A stretch of DNA of 64,000 nt from Jacaranda mimosifolia (taxonomy: Eukaryota > Streptophyta > Magnoliopsida > Lamiales > Bignoniaceae), in assembly GCA_018894105.1 (NCBI GenBank), contig CM032119.1:19113246-19177245 (forward strand), read 5' to 3'. Each line of letters starts with the position of its first letter. Positions within the stretch are counted from its first letter, which is position 1. Of the stretch, positions 1 through 13,300 are shown in pieces. The position numbers were made by a program, and so were the translations under genes. Under the pieces are notes generated by a model. That model did not search any database. It had not been told where the DNA came from and saw only the letters and a list, made by a program, of their open reading frames with translations.

Positions 1-1379
1 CATCTCGTTATCATCGTTTAATGCAAGTAGCTAAGATATTTGAAGGGGATGATGCACACCATCTTGATCTTGTCCGTCCTTGGGATGAAGCTGATTTCGC
101 GGGCTGGCTGTATCATCTCACACGGAAGGTCATTTGTTTCTGCTATTTTGTTTGTGCATTACCTAATATAGAAATGATAATTTTGTTGTTCCATGACCCA
201 TCTTCAGATATATTTCCTTTCATATTTTGTTGTTTAGGGCGTTGGAGGTAGAGAAGCTGTGTGGCAGCGCAGATATCTTTGTATAGTTGGACCTTTTCTT
301 TACGTGTTAGATAACCCTGAATCAAGAAATTATAAACACTACTTCAGGTGTGTTTACATGATTGCCCGAAATTCTCTTTATCTTGCTTGCGTACTTGGTA
401 AAACTAAAGTTGGTGTCCAGGCTTTTGTATAGCAGACTCATCCAGCTTTGAGGGGGTTTCCTTGAAGTAAAGCCACTGAAAATGGTCAACACAGATAAAG
501 AATTAGGAGAATAAAAATGCCAGGAGAATCAAAATTGATGAGACAGAGATAGGGTGTGTTGGGAGGTCAAAGTAGTATTTGGTTTTTGGTACCCCTTTAG
601 TAGAATGCGTAAAGAAATTTTCAAGACATTGTACTGGCATTCTTGTGTATGCACTTAAGTATTTGAGCTGAAGCTTTGTTTCTATTGCGTGTGGGTACAA
701 AGTTTAAACATGCAGAGGATAAGAGTGATGACTCATTTTTGACAGATGATTGAGAAGTGGGTATGATGTGAAGGGGCTTATGCCTACAAACATGAGAAAT
801 GTAAACTAGTTATATAGGGATTCATGAAAAATATGAGCAGAAGAAATTTCTGTACAGAACTGGACATGGTGTATATAGCAAATTAACAGCCTCCCCAATT
901 ACTATCAAGTGCTCTAAATACTGGAATAGTCGATGTTATACATGACAATGTCGGATAACAAAATTATTGTTATCTCTTGTATGATTGTTTCTTTTTTTGA
1001 AATTGCACCTTACATTATTGCATACATATGTGTTGAATTTTATAGTGCTGACATGACACACTAAATTTTCTCATTCTAGCCTACGAGGTAAGCAGCTATA
1101 TCAAGTTCCTGCTGATTTTCTTGGAAATGTGGAACACGTCTTGGCTGTTTGTGATGCTGAGCGCTCCTATATGAAGGTAGTCTCGAGGAATAACAAGCTG
1201 ATATCACTTTGATCTTAGTAATGTTTTGATGGCGCTCCTTGGTTTATGATTCTCTTTATCTGAGTGTTTTACCTTTCTAGATTGTGGAAGATGCAAATGC
1301 TCTAATTTTGCGTTGTGACTCTGAAAATTCAAGGAGAACTTGGCAAAGCTACCTTCAGGGAGCCATTTATCGTGCATCG
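1..1379 (+). CDS. VPS13: VPS13 exons 1-4: pleckstrin homology domain
   Basis: Exons 1-128, 238-347, 1080-1176 and 1281-1379 encode window residues 1-144. A PH fold spans about residues 34-141. It opens with GWLYHL, continues with a [21 protein letters not shown] strand pair, and closes with the C-terminal helix holding the invariant Trp in [18 protein letters not shown] domains bind phosphoinositides or proteins, so this one probably helps target the protein to a membrane; which lipid it binds cannot be told. An internal PH at this place is a feature of plant M-type VPS13 and is absent from yeast Vps13. The exon 4/5 junction is phase 0 and is followed by a 7-kb intron full of transposons. Confidence 0.88.
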
Positions 1380-4300
1380 GTACTCTTTTATCATGTTTTA
1401 TCTTGTTGAATGTTGAAATTGCCTCATTCATCTATTTCCCATTAGGATTGTGCTATTTGTTAATTACTATGTAACTTTGTGGCACTTAGACTTCTAAACG
1501 TTGAACATAGGCGTGAAGTCCATACTGGAGTAAGTGAAAAATTGGACGCCAGAGGGTTTCCTATACTGACGAACCATCAATCTTTGGAGTGAATTTCTCT
1601 GTTATTTCCTTAGTGGGATACACATTTGATGCCAAAGGGGCTGGTCTAAAGATGTCATGATTATTCTCCAAGCTTCTTCCTCAATCCGATATAGTTAAAT
1701 TGTCTTTCTGTGTTGATATGCTGCTTTACCTTGGTTTTTCAGTCTTAAAACTTCCTTTTGCCTTCTGTTATCTGAATTCTTTTGGCTTTGGCAGCCAGAA
1801 TCAATAAATGTATCTTTCACGAGTTTCCTTTAGTAGAAATTACTCCAGTATAATCAATAAGTTGGACTTGAAACTTAGCTTTATTCTTGTTTAAAAGGTT
1901 TAGTCATGCATATTTGTGCAAGGAAAAGAGAGATTGGTGTAACGAAATAACACCAGGAAAAATGATATGACCTACAACGAAACTATTACATTAGTATTAG
2001 TTTAATCCCTCTTCTTCTTTTAATAGAAGTTTAATAATTTGTGGGACCAAAAAGTTGCATCAATACCAGGGTGGAGATCAATTTTGATGTTACTTTTTTA
2101 TTGCAGCTCCTATTGCTCATGTGAGGATGTTAATGGTCTGCTTTTGTGATTATCATTTATGTTTTTTGTTCTTTTTTCTTTTTTCTTTTTTCTTTCACCT
2201 TTTTTCCCCATTATTTATTTGAAGTTCCTTTTGTGTGTGGTGTGTGTGTGTGTGTGTGTGTGTGTGTTTAGGATCTTTAATCATTTGTTCTGGAGTCGAA
2301 TCTGAGGATACTGTGGACACTAGTGAAATTTTCAATTTTGTTGGCTACAGACTATAAAACAAACATGTATTGAATATGCAGTGCGGGAGTTTATCTAGCA
2401 TCAACTAACTATAGATTGTAGGATTACAAGTTGATGGAGAAGGTGATGTTGCGGTGGAGAAGGTGAAAAAGGGTCCGCTTTCTAAAATTTTCTAGTTCGT
2501 TTTTAATTCCTAAAATTACCTACTCGCCGATTAATATGTTTTAAGTGGACATAGCATGTTATATGTTCTTAAAAAACTTGATTTATGGCAAACATGAAAT
2601 CCGCATGCTCAGATTTAGGATTAGTTGGCAAGAAAACACTAATTTTAAAGCTACTGCCAGTAAAATAGAGTCGCCGGTGTTGGTGCAACGATGAAGTCGG
2701 CACTGTATCATGTGATACTATAAAAAAATTCGATCATGTTGATTGGATGTGTACCATATGATGTGGTGCCTATGTGGTAATCCTCTATGAAAGTAGGTCC
2801 CATGATGCCAACGTGTTGGTTTTGTGGTGTGACACGTGGTTAAATATGATTTGAGATTTCACGGGCATGCACTAATAATTGTATGCTCTTATTTCATAAG
2901 ACTATGCAATTTCTTAACTTGACAGTTGCAATTGATGAGGTGAGGAAAAAAGAACAAGAAGGCAATTGACGGTTCGTTGTGCTGCGCAACAAAATGATAT
3001 TGTAGAATATGGCGGAATGGCATAATGGATCAACTAATCACTCTATTTATATTCCAAAGCACATGTATGATTAGATGCTATGATGGAGCTCCCATTTAAG
3101 TGGGCATGTAACGCTCAAGAAAGCATAATATGGCTTGAGTATAGTAGCTATGCAAACGTCTAACATGCACCAACATAGAGTTCCATGTTCAGCTCCGAAT
3201 AGGTTTACATTATGGTTGGACATACTTTATGTTATCAATTCATGATCACATCGTACCTTATTTGCTCAGGAGACTATATTCTCCAATCTTGTGCACTATC
3301 TCACACACAAATATGAGTAGTCTCATCTAGCTCCCTACTAAGGCGTCAAGGCAATTGCATTTATGAGTGGGCCAATTTAAGCTTTGTGATATCTTTCGCA
3401 GATGACCTAGTACACTAACAAATTAATGAGAACTTCATATCTCATTAATTCATCAAAATATTCGTACAAGATATATATTAATCAAACTCAATGTAATCTA
3501 TTATAACTATCATGCCTTTGAAACACATCTCGAGGCAATGGTTTAGTGAAAGGAATAGTGATCATATTGCTATTAGGAATATGCCTGAGAACAACTAAGC
3601 GTTGCACAACATTTTCACAAATAAAGTGATATATGGTATTAATAGGCTTAGGGCTTGTTTGTTTACAAACTCCCAATTCATTTTCAACTCCCAAAACTTA
3701 AACAAACAAATACTACACATTTCCCAATCCCACTCCCAAAATATAAAATTTATTCCCAAAAAATTCCTACCATTCACACTCGAAAACACATTCTCCAAAG
3801 TTTCAACCAATTGTCTGATCATTACAAATATATACACATACTATCACTCATAAAATCTATATATACACATACATAAATAATTTTAAAATACTCATTTCAC
3901 CCCACAAACCCAACAAAAAAGTCATTGATGTGATATCTTGTTCCCCCAAAACACAAACAAACAACCATCATATTCCCCTACCCCACTTCCCAAAATCCAT
4001 TCTCCCAAAAAATTTTGGGAAAATGCCCCAATTCACATCCAAACAAAGCCTTTGTCTTCCTATGTTAATTAGGAACTTGAAGCCAAGCAGTTAAGTTGTC
4101 ACAATAGATTACAATAGCATCATTGACGTGCGGCGTAATCCACAAGTTTGGAGACATCTCTTCAACCAGATAGCTTCTTAGATTGTTGATGTGCAAGCAA
4201 CATATTCTGCTTCCATGGTGAACAAAGAGATACATGATTGCTTTTCACTATACTAAGTGATAGTAGCGCATCCTAATAGAAATGTGTATTCGAATGTGGA

Positions 4301-7300
4301 TATATGTCGTCTTTGTCTGCTAACCATCAGTATCACTATATGCTAACCTTAAACTACCTGTATAATAGCATAAGGCAAGATCAGTAGTCTCTTTTAGATA
4401 TCTAAGTATCCTTTTAACAACATCTAGTGCGAAGGACTACTTTGATATTGATATGCCAACCTTAAATTGCCTCTATAGTAGCCTAAGGCAAGATCAGTAG
4501 TCCCTTTCTAAGTATCCTTTTAACAACATCCAGTGCCAAGGACTACTTTGATATCGACTTGCCAAACCAACTGCAAAGCTGGTTGAGCATATATCATTGC
4601 AATACATTAGATTTCCTACTCCATTTGCATATAGAACATTAGCCATGCATTTTTTTCTTATACTATTTTAGGGTAAAATTTCTTTGCTCTGTGTTTAGGG
4701 GATTCGTATTTTGCATATGAAATCACTCCCAGATTCTCAGTATATAAATTTCTTGAGACAAATTGAAGAGATTTGGAACGATCCCGATATATCTTTTCAC
4801 CAAGTATGTATTTAGCCTTTTATCATGTTTTGGAGGCAATCAACTATCATTTCCAGCCAGCAAAATATCGTCCATGTATAGCGGGGGAATCAAAAAACTC
4901 ATCCCTCCTATCTTGACATAAAGCAGTGGTCTCTCTCAACCACCAACCATTTAAGGTGATTGCTTGATGAAATTGATTGTACTGTTGCTTTAATGACTAC
5001 TTCAGGCATAAATAGAATGTTCCCAGAGGGATACTTTATGTGTTTGTCCTAGTTCCGGAGAGTCTTTAGGTTAATCTATATAGATCTCCTTATCTAGTTA
5101 TCCATTAAGAACTTTACATTTATTTGGAACAAACCTAAATTAAGGTATGTGACAATGGCTAGAATGAGGAGAGTCGAGACAAAGCTTAGTACAAGGGAGA
5201 ATGTCCCATCATAATCTATACCTTTCTTTTGGGTATAACTTTTTGCTATAAGTTAAGCTTTATACTTAACAATCTGGCCTATTTGATTTGTGTTTAATCT
5301 TTAGAACCTATTTGTTCGTAATGATCTTATGCCCAGGTGGAAGATCGACTAGCTCCCAAACATGGTTCTTAGCTATCGAGCTCATCTCTTCCTTCATAGC
5401 AACTATCCATTGGCTAGCATTTGGGAAGTAAAAGCTACCTTATAGGTCATCATTATCCTCAGAGGCTAACGTGAAAGATTCCTCTTCAATCTCTAGGCAT
5501 TTATGTGGAAATTTTCCTTGTTCACTCCTACGTTTCTGCGGATCTTGAGAGGCTTCGTCTAGTGGAACACCCCCATCGACCATGGGTAGTCTATCATCGT
5601 ACCCGACAATTGCTGAATAGGGTTGCGAAACCTTTCCTTGCCATACATAGATGCGTTTCCTTGGAGATCTTGCAACTCGTATAGCAGCAGGTGCGCTTTC
5701 ACTTCATCAACGCTAGAAAAATCCTCTTAAAGGAAATCAACATTGTGCGACTAAATTTTTATCATCTTGCGGGAGGATGTTCACCACACATCGCATAGCC
5801 TTTGGGTGCTCACGATACCTTAAAAAAATATGTTTGAAAGCTCTTGGACCTAGCTTGCCATATTTATGAGAAGTGTTGTGAACAAAGCTCGCTGAACCCT
5901 AAGGGTGTAATCCTTCTAAATCAGGTTTCCTATCGTGCCATAACTCGTAAGGAGTCAAAAGAATTAACTTTGATGGCACACGGTTTAAAATGTAGGTAGA
6001 AGTTAGGATTCCCCAAAAGAATATTGAAAGATTTGCTTGTGCCATCATCAATTTGGCCATATTCAGAAGTATACAATTCCTCCTTTCTGCAACACCATTT
6101 TATCATGGAGTGTAAGGTGTCACTAATGTCTTATTATTCCTCTTTTCTCCCAAAGTTGTTTGAACTCATCATACAAGTAATCTCGCCACATGTTAGCATG
6201 TAGAGCAGTAAGATTTCTCTCCTTTTGGTTTTCAACCTCTACCACAAAGTGCTTAAAATAATTTGGCGCTTCTGACCAATGAGATAGGAGATATACTGGT
6301 TCAAAGCATGAATAGTCATCGATAAAAGTGAAAAAATAGGATGTAACAAGTCGTGCCTTTACATGGTCCGCATATTTCTGAGTCATAGATATTAAAAGGC
6401 GAGCGCCTGGCGCACAGGCGAGCCAGGCACTGCCTCAGCACCTTAGTGCTGGGAGGTAAGGCGCCAGCTGAGAGGCACCCTTGGGCCGCCTTGCTACGCC
6501 TTGCCTTAAAATGTAAGGTGGGCGCTTGGCCCGCCTTAAGAAGGTAACTAGGTTTTAGGGGGAAAAAAATGGAAAATCACTAGGAAAAGATAAAAAAGGT
6601 TGCAGTAGGGTAAATAAGGTTAATTAGGGGGAAAAAAGGAAATTTTATATGGAAGGAAAAAACCGTAATTTTAATTATAACCTAATTAATACACTTGGCC
6701 CACTCCCATACACATTACCTACTGTCCCCAGACCACCCCGGCCGCTGCTCGTCATCGCCGGCCGCAATATGGTTCCATTTTTTTTCCCTTCTGTTTTTTT
6801 TTATTTTTTATTTTTTATTGAGAACAAAGTTTTTTACATTCTTTTTGTTCCTTTTAAAGTTTTGTGTTTTTTTTTTTTTTCTGTGGTTCTTTTTAAAGTT
6901 ATTATGCATGGGCTTAATGTTTTTCTCTTTATGTTTTCAAATTTCACTTCATTTAACTTATTTTAAATTAATATTGATTTTTTTAATTTTGTAATTATTT
7001 CTTGTTTTGTTTATTTTTTTTTCTATAAATTCTTTTGCTGTTTTTTTTTTTCTCTGTTCAGTAAATTCAATTTCAATATTGTTTTTGATGTTTTTGGTTA
7101 TTTTGCTGTTATTTTCCATTTATCACTGTTTTTTTCATTTTTTTTTTTCTGTTTTATTCATAATTTCATACTTGTGTTACTTTATTCTAAGTATATTGTT
7201 TGCATATGTTTTTTTTCATTTGAAACATTTTTGTTGGAGTTTTTTTTATATTTCCTTGCCTCTTGCGTTAAAAATCGGCCTCTCGCGTCCCTTTCACCGC

Positions 7301-10300
7301 TTGCCTCTCACCTATGATAACTATGTTCTGACTGGATTATCTCTAAAGGATGAGTAGCTTTTTAGTCTTACCAAAAGGTTTCCGATAGAACTTATGCATG
7401 GTGCTTGACCTTGGCGAGTTGGCCTAAGGTCTCTTTGGTTGATCTAGTCATCCTTTATTTTCTAATGTGTCCCAATCTCGCTTGTCGCTTAGTAGATTCA
7501 AACATAATATCATTAATAGAAGAAACATAAGAACATTATAATTAGCTATTCCAATATGTTGGAGTAGTATTCTCTAACAGAAAAGAAAAACCGCATCTTA
7601 AAAGTGTTAATGTAAATTACCTCGAATACTAGGTGTAATATTATACATCACTGAAGAGTAGCTGACGCCCTATGCTGAGCTCAAGTTGGTAGGTTTCAAC
7701 ACCTAAACCTCTTCAAGTGTGTCTTTTCCCATCGCAATAAATGGTTACCTTTTGGTATTCAATGATAATCCACCAATCCTGCTTGATCTTTTGTTACGTG
7801 TTCTTGCTCCAGTATAGTGTGCTTACTTTCTTCCATTCAGTGCAATCAAAAGCAAAGTGGTCATGCTTTCTACAAATATAACACTTGAGCTTTTTGATGT
7901 CTTTCTTTGCTGCCTCTTAGTTCGGTGGCGCCTCTTATTATCTTCAGCCTTTGGACCAAGTTCTAACTCTGGCTATTGCTTAGAGAAGGACCAACTTGTT
8001 GATTCCTACGCTTACCCTTATTGGGCTTAAGTTGGCTAGCATGAGTAGCCAAAGCAATTGCTTGTGCATGTTTATATTCTTTGCATTCTGCCTCAAGCTT
8101 ATGGTGACTTGTTACGCTGTCAAACGAGTAATTTGCTCATTGTGTGTAAGCACAAGCTTAACGTGTTCCCAAGTTTGCTTAGGTAGCTACCTTGGGATAG
8201 GCAGAGCTTGTTGTTCATCGCATCCAATTCCCTGCAGAGCTTTTTAGCTTCCCATCTTTTGTTGTTGACAAATATTTCTGCTTAATCTACTTATCATGAA
8301 CTTGGTTCACAGGAATAAGATAAGTTATAGACAATTTTCCAGAAATTCATCTCTAGTTTTGTTAATACGTTGGTAGAATGTTGGTTTCATGATTTGCAAG
8401 TGGAGTTGTTTCTTATGTGGAAGAATCCTCGAATGTATGCAGGGAACTGCTCCTGTAACCGGTCTAATTGGAAACTCATCAGATTTAGAAGACTCTGAAA
8501 TCGACAATCATGATTCAACAGATTCATCAAAGACGGAGAAAATATTTTTGACTGGAGTTCTAGATGAATTGAAGATAAGTTTCAGTTACAGTAGTCTGGT
8601 AAGTAGTTCTCTCATTTGTACTGTTATGTGGGATGTATACTTACAAAGCCATTGAACATGATCACCTGCTTATACCATATTAGCATGATCAAAGTTTTAT
8701 GAAGCTGCTTCTTGCCGAGGAGAAGCGTTTGCTTGAGTTTCGTGCAATTGGTGGACAGGTAAGCTAAAATGCTCAAATCTATACTTTTTTAAATTTCACG
8801 TATTGATGCTTTCTTGTTGAATTGCTTGAATAATCGGATGCAGGTCGAACTATCGATTAGAGCAAATGATATTTTCATTGGCACAGTCCTTAAAGCTTTG
8901 GAGGTAGAAGATTTAGTTTGCCACAAGGAGACATCTCGGATCTGTTATGTAGCAAGATCATTCATCAGGAATGCAGACGCACCTTCCCTATTGGATAATA
9001 ATGATAGCCTAACTCAAGCCAGTAGCGATTTTAGCCAATATGAAGGAGATGATGAGTTCTATGAAGCACCCGAGAATCTTAATGATTCAGTTGGTAGTCC
9101 CCTGTCATGTGATGAAATGGAGCATACGAGTTCTCGAATTATCACAAAATCAGATAGCTCAGACTTGAGGGCCCCAAGTTTCACGCGTGTTGCTGGCCTA
9201 CTGCCTTTTGATGTTTCTCATCTGGAAGCTGGTCAGATGGGAGTTACTGATGCATTAAACAGTTTTGTCAAAGCTCAGATAGTTATTTTTGATCAGAATT
9301 CTCCACTTTATTCTAACGTTGACAAACAAGTAAGTTGGTATTTCTAGTAAGGTTATTCAATTCTTTACTTGCCCTTGGATTACTTCTTATTGATACGATG
9401 TGATAATTGATACATACTCCTTGATGTTAAATTGGTTTATGATGTCATTCTGCTGTTCAAAATTATGTATCCTATTATATAATGCATATCTCACCATAAT
9501 TATTTGGTCATATGATGTGATATCCTTGATAAGAGGCTCTGGTTGGCGGGCCAGATTATAGACTTTATGATGTTACAATTTTTGACTTGATTAGTCTGGA
9601 TTTCAAAATGGAGGAGAAGAGTTGAAGGGAGACAAAACTCTTTAAGATATTCTGACATGTTGTTACCCTAACAACATTCAAGAGAATATCTATGCATGTT
9701 GTTTTGGGGGTTACAAAATGCTCTTAGCGTAAGTCATTACAATAGATGTGTGTAATTTTGCAAATAGTTTGGAGTGACCCACAATAAGTGGAAACGATTA
9801 TGTTCTATGAAAAATAATATTATTATTTTAAATCTCATCTGTGGTTTAGTCATAGTCAACATATAATTTCTGAATAAACGGCTTGTACCACCATGGATCA
9901 TTGAACACATCACCTTGATATAGTCCAAGTTTTGTAATGATACTCCACTTGGGGTTAGAGATGGGGGTGCAGGGACCTTGTTTGATCTGAAGATATGGTC
10001 TTGGGGAACAGGATAAGGAAGGAATGTTTGGAATAATGAGCTTGAATTTATTCCTTGATAAGATGCCACTAGTTCAATCCCTCAAGACCACAACTTTATT
10101 TGAAACTTTTGACATCTGCTAATTCAATCTGGATCATCCTTTGGAATCACAGTTGTGGGAAATGTTGATGTTTAGTGGGGCTAAATGACATGAAATTTAA
10201 ATCTTTCTTATGTGATGATTGTCCATTGCAGAGTGCAATACATCACACAGACACTTGGCATATACCTTGATTTTTTTATTTTTTTTATTTTTTTGTTTGT

Positions 10301-13300
10301 TTCAGGTGGCAGTCACACTCTCCACCTTGTCATTTTACTGTCGTAGGCCTACTGTACTAGCCATGATGGAATTTGTAAATGCTATTAACACTCAGGAGGA
10401 TAGCTGTGAAACTTTTAGTGATACTTCTTCGACAGCTGTTGCACCACAGAATACACCCAAGGAAATTGTGAATGATGGTCTGCCCTCAGCTCCAATGGAA
10501 GAGCCTGTAATTAAATCTTTGCTGGGAAAGGGGAAATCGAGAGTGATTTTTCATTTACTGTTGAATATGGCTCGTGCTGAGATATTTTTGATGAAGGAAG
10601 ATGACTCTAAACTTGCTACTTTAGCTCAGGATAATTTTCTCACTGATATTAAGGTGCACATCAAATCTCTTTCTCTCTGGGTGCAGAATTTATCATATGC
10701 TTGAATGATTCTGAAATCATTTCCCTTATTACAACAGGTTTTTCCTTTGTCTTTTAGCATAAAGGCATCCCTTGGGAATCTTAGAATAAGTGATGACAGT
10801 CTTCATAGTAGTCATATGTATTTCTGGGCCTGTGACATGAGGAATCCTGGTGGTAATTCATTTGTGGAGGTATTTATGATTCTTACTTAGACTCTTGTCT
10901 TCAGCTTGCATCTGTTTGGTTTTACGGATTTTCTCATTGAGTTCCTATCTTTATGAACCACTTAGATTCATCTGGTTAAATCCATGTAACCAAAATTGGG
11001 ATATTTAACTGTTAGATGTTTTTGTTGACTGATATGAAAAACATATCCGCCTCAATAGTTTGTTCAGTTTCAACAAAATATTTTGTTTCATGCTTTTAGA
11101 TGTATTCATCAATGGATGGTATTTTTTATACTTAAAACTTACAAGACATGCATAGACAACGCGTATTACGAGGGTTCAAAATCGTTTTCTTCAAGCAAGC
11201 ACTTTTTCTATCATTTTCGGTTCATAAAGTTGCTTCTTAATTTTATTTGATGTGTTATTGTGGTGAATGTGCAGTTGGTATTCTGTTCGTTTAGTGCTGA
11301 TGATGAAGACTATGAGGGCTATGACTATAGCCTCACTGGGCAGCTGTCTGAAGTGCGAATTGTCTATTTGAATCGCTTTCTTCAAGAGGTCACTACTTTG
11401 ATGTTTTATGTTATGTTACTGTTTTGATTGTAAAGATGTTTCATTATAACTCTATAGAATCATTTTCAGGTTATCAGTTACTTTATGGGTCTTGTTCCTA
11501 GCAATTCCAAAGATGTTATCCAAATAAAAGATCAAGTGACAAACTCAGAGAAGTGGCTTACAAGAAGTGAAATCGAAGGATCACCTGCAGTGAAGTTGGA
11601 TCTCTCACTTAAAAAGCCAATCATACTAATGCCTCAGAGAACAAATAGCTTGGAGTGAGTTTAGAATTTTCCTTGAATGCATTATACTTGCTGCTGAGCT
11701 GCCAACAACAACTAGCAATTTAATGGAATCTAGGGATGTGATGTATAACCATGTCTTTGGTTGCAGGTACTTGAAACTTGATGTAGTTCAGATCACTGTT
11801 CAGAACACATTTAGATGGTTTGCTGGTAGAAAAAGCGAAATCAAGGCAGTACATGTGGAAATTTTAGAAATTCTTGTAAGATTTTCTTTACGCTTGCTAT
11901 TTATTGATGAGAGGAAGATTAGGTAAACTGCATGTGGTTTGGTACCCAAAGATTCTGTTATTTATTTGTTATCATTGGTTTGTAACTTAACTTCATCATT
12001 TCTTTATGGATTATTCTCATTTCTCTGCAATCTAGTCATGGGAAAATGTTGTATTTTTTTGTAGCTATATTGCTATAATTGCTAGTATCTTCTGCTTTGT
12101 CACATTTGTTAGATAAATTTTCTTATCAAATCTGCATGCCATTTTCAGGTTGAAGATATCAACTTAAATGTTGGTTCAGGATCAGGATTGGGTGAAAGTA
12201 TAATTCAAGATGTCAAGGGTGTTTCCTTTGTTATTAAGAGGTCACTTCGCGATTTGTTGCATCAAATTCCGAGTCTAGAAGTTGCTATTAAGGTATAGTA
12301 ATCCAAACTTAAAATCTGACAACTTTGAGATTGTCGATATTGTGCCTCTCTTTATTTCATCTCTTTCAATTTCAAGATCTAAATTTTGTGAGAGCCAACA
12401 GCTCTGTGATGCTGCGTTTATCTTTTTGCATGGATATTTCGGATGAGAGATCCTTCTATTGAATTTGAATACCTTTTGAATACCTATTTATATGTTTAAT
12501 ATCTGTTTTTCAATCAATTCATAACCTCCACCCCCACCTCCCCCTCTCCCTCCCTCTCTCTCTCTCTCAATTATTATTGTAAATTTCAGATTGAAGAACT
12601 GAAAGCAGCTTTGTCGAACAAAGAGTATGAAATAATCATAGAATGTGCACAAGCTAATATTTCAGAGACCCCAAATTTTGTGCCTCCACTAAAAGATGAA
12701 TCGTTGTCCCCATCGATTGACGTGGTGGGACACAGTGGTAGCCAAGGTTTTGATCCTGCACAATCTGAAATTCAGACAAGGGAGATGTGGATTGCAACTA
12801 AGGTTTCTGTGCATATTGATATGGTTGAGCTTTGTCTTCATTATGGCATTACAAGAGATGCATCTCTTGCCGCCGTACAGGTAGGTCATTGTCTGTCCTA
12901 GAGATTTCCCCATTTAATGTTTTCATGACACTTGAGTAATGATAATGTAACTATGACCTTGATATCCTGTTCCTGAAATCACATGGTTGTTTATGCAATT
13001 TTATTGCATGTGTGGTGAAAACATGTGCTACTAACTTCTTAAAGTCTTAACATATAAATCCTTTTTTCTTTTGAGTGTTTTGGTTTTGTCGTATGTGAAA
13101 TCAGTTGTGTGGAATGAGAGAAGACTTAACATTGATTTTATTCTCGAAGAATCGTCATCTGATATACATAGAGATATGGGTTAAAGTACACAAGAATGAT
13201 ATATATGTGTATATATATATATGGGATCTATATACCTAAAATTACTAAATGGAATAAGTAAATATTCTAACTAAAACACTAACAAGCTAGGAATCTCTCA

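Larger units (their letters stand above)
3485..8270 (-). mobile_element. Copia A: degenerate Ty1/copia retrotransposon in intron 4
   Basis: Reading the minus strand, domains come in copia order. A gag zinc knuckle [14 protein letters not shown] (CX2CX4HX4C) lies near 7848-7889. An integrase core ([12 protein letters not shown], reading frame 6123-6386) follows. The reverse-transcriptase YMDD box is at 4867-4878, followed by KIYRDRSKS and [11 protein letters not shown]. RNase H motifs TMEAEYVA (near 4200) and [13 protein letters not shown] (near 3520) end it. Many stops and frameshifts break the frame. A hAT-like element (6384-7325) and a MITE (3651-4050) are nested inside. No convincing LTR pair was seen, so both outer limits are approximate. 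It lies antisense to VPS13. Confidence 0.8.

Noticed and set aside
3602..3876. Overlapping short frames on both strands around 3.6-3.9 kb as small genes.
   Set aside because: They lie across the MITE and copia A RNase H end; only the [10 protein letters not shown] text is real, as retroelement.
4699..4803. A 35-codon + strand frame with good-looking splice sites (TTTAG| and |GTATGT), phase 0 like intron 4: a possible extra VPS13 exon.
   Set aside because: The opposite strand reads KIYRDRSKS and LSQEIYI of copia A reverse transcriptase next to its YMDD box, so the frame is an antisense shadow. The flanking exons also join into conserved VPS13 sequence without it.
6649..7357. Long + strand Phe-rich frames that look like membrane proteins.
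   Set aside because: They are translations of T-runs inside the hAT-like element, with no start context or homology.
9737..10069. 110-codon antisense frame in intron 7.
   Set aside because: No recognisable domain, isolated, in an intron; length is compatible with chance.
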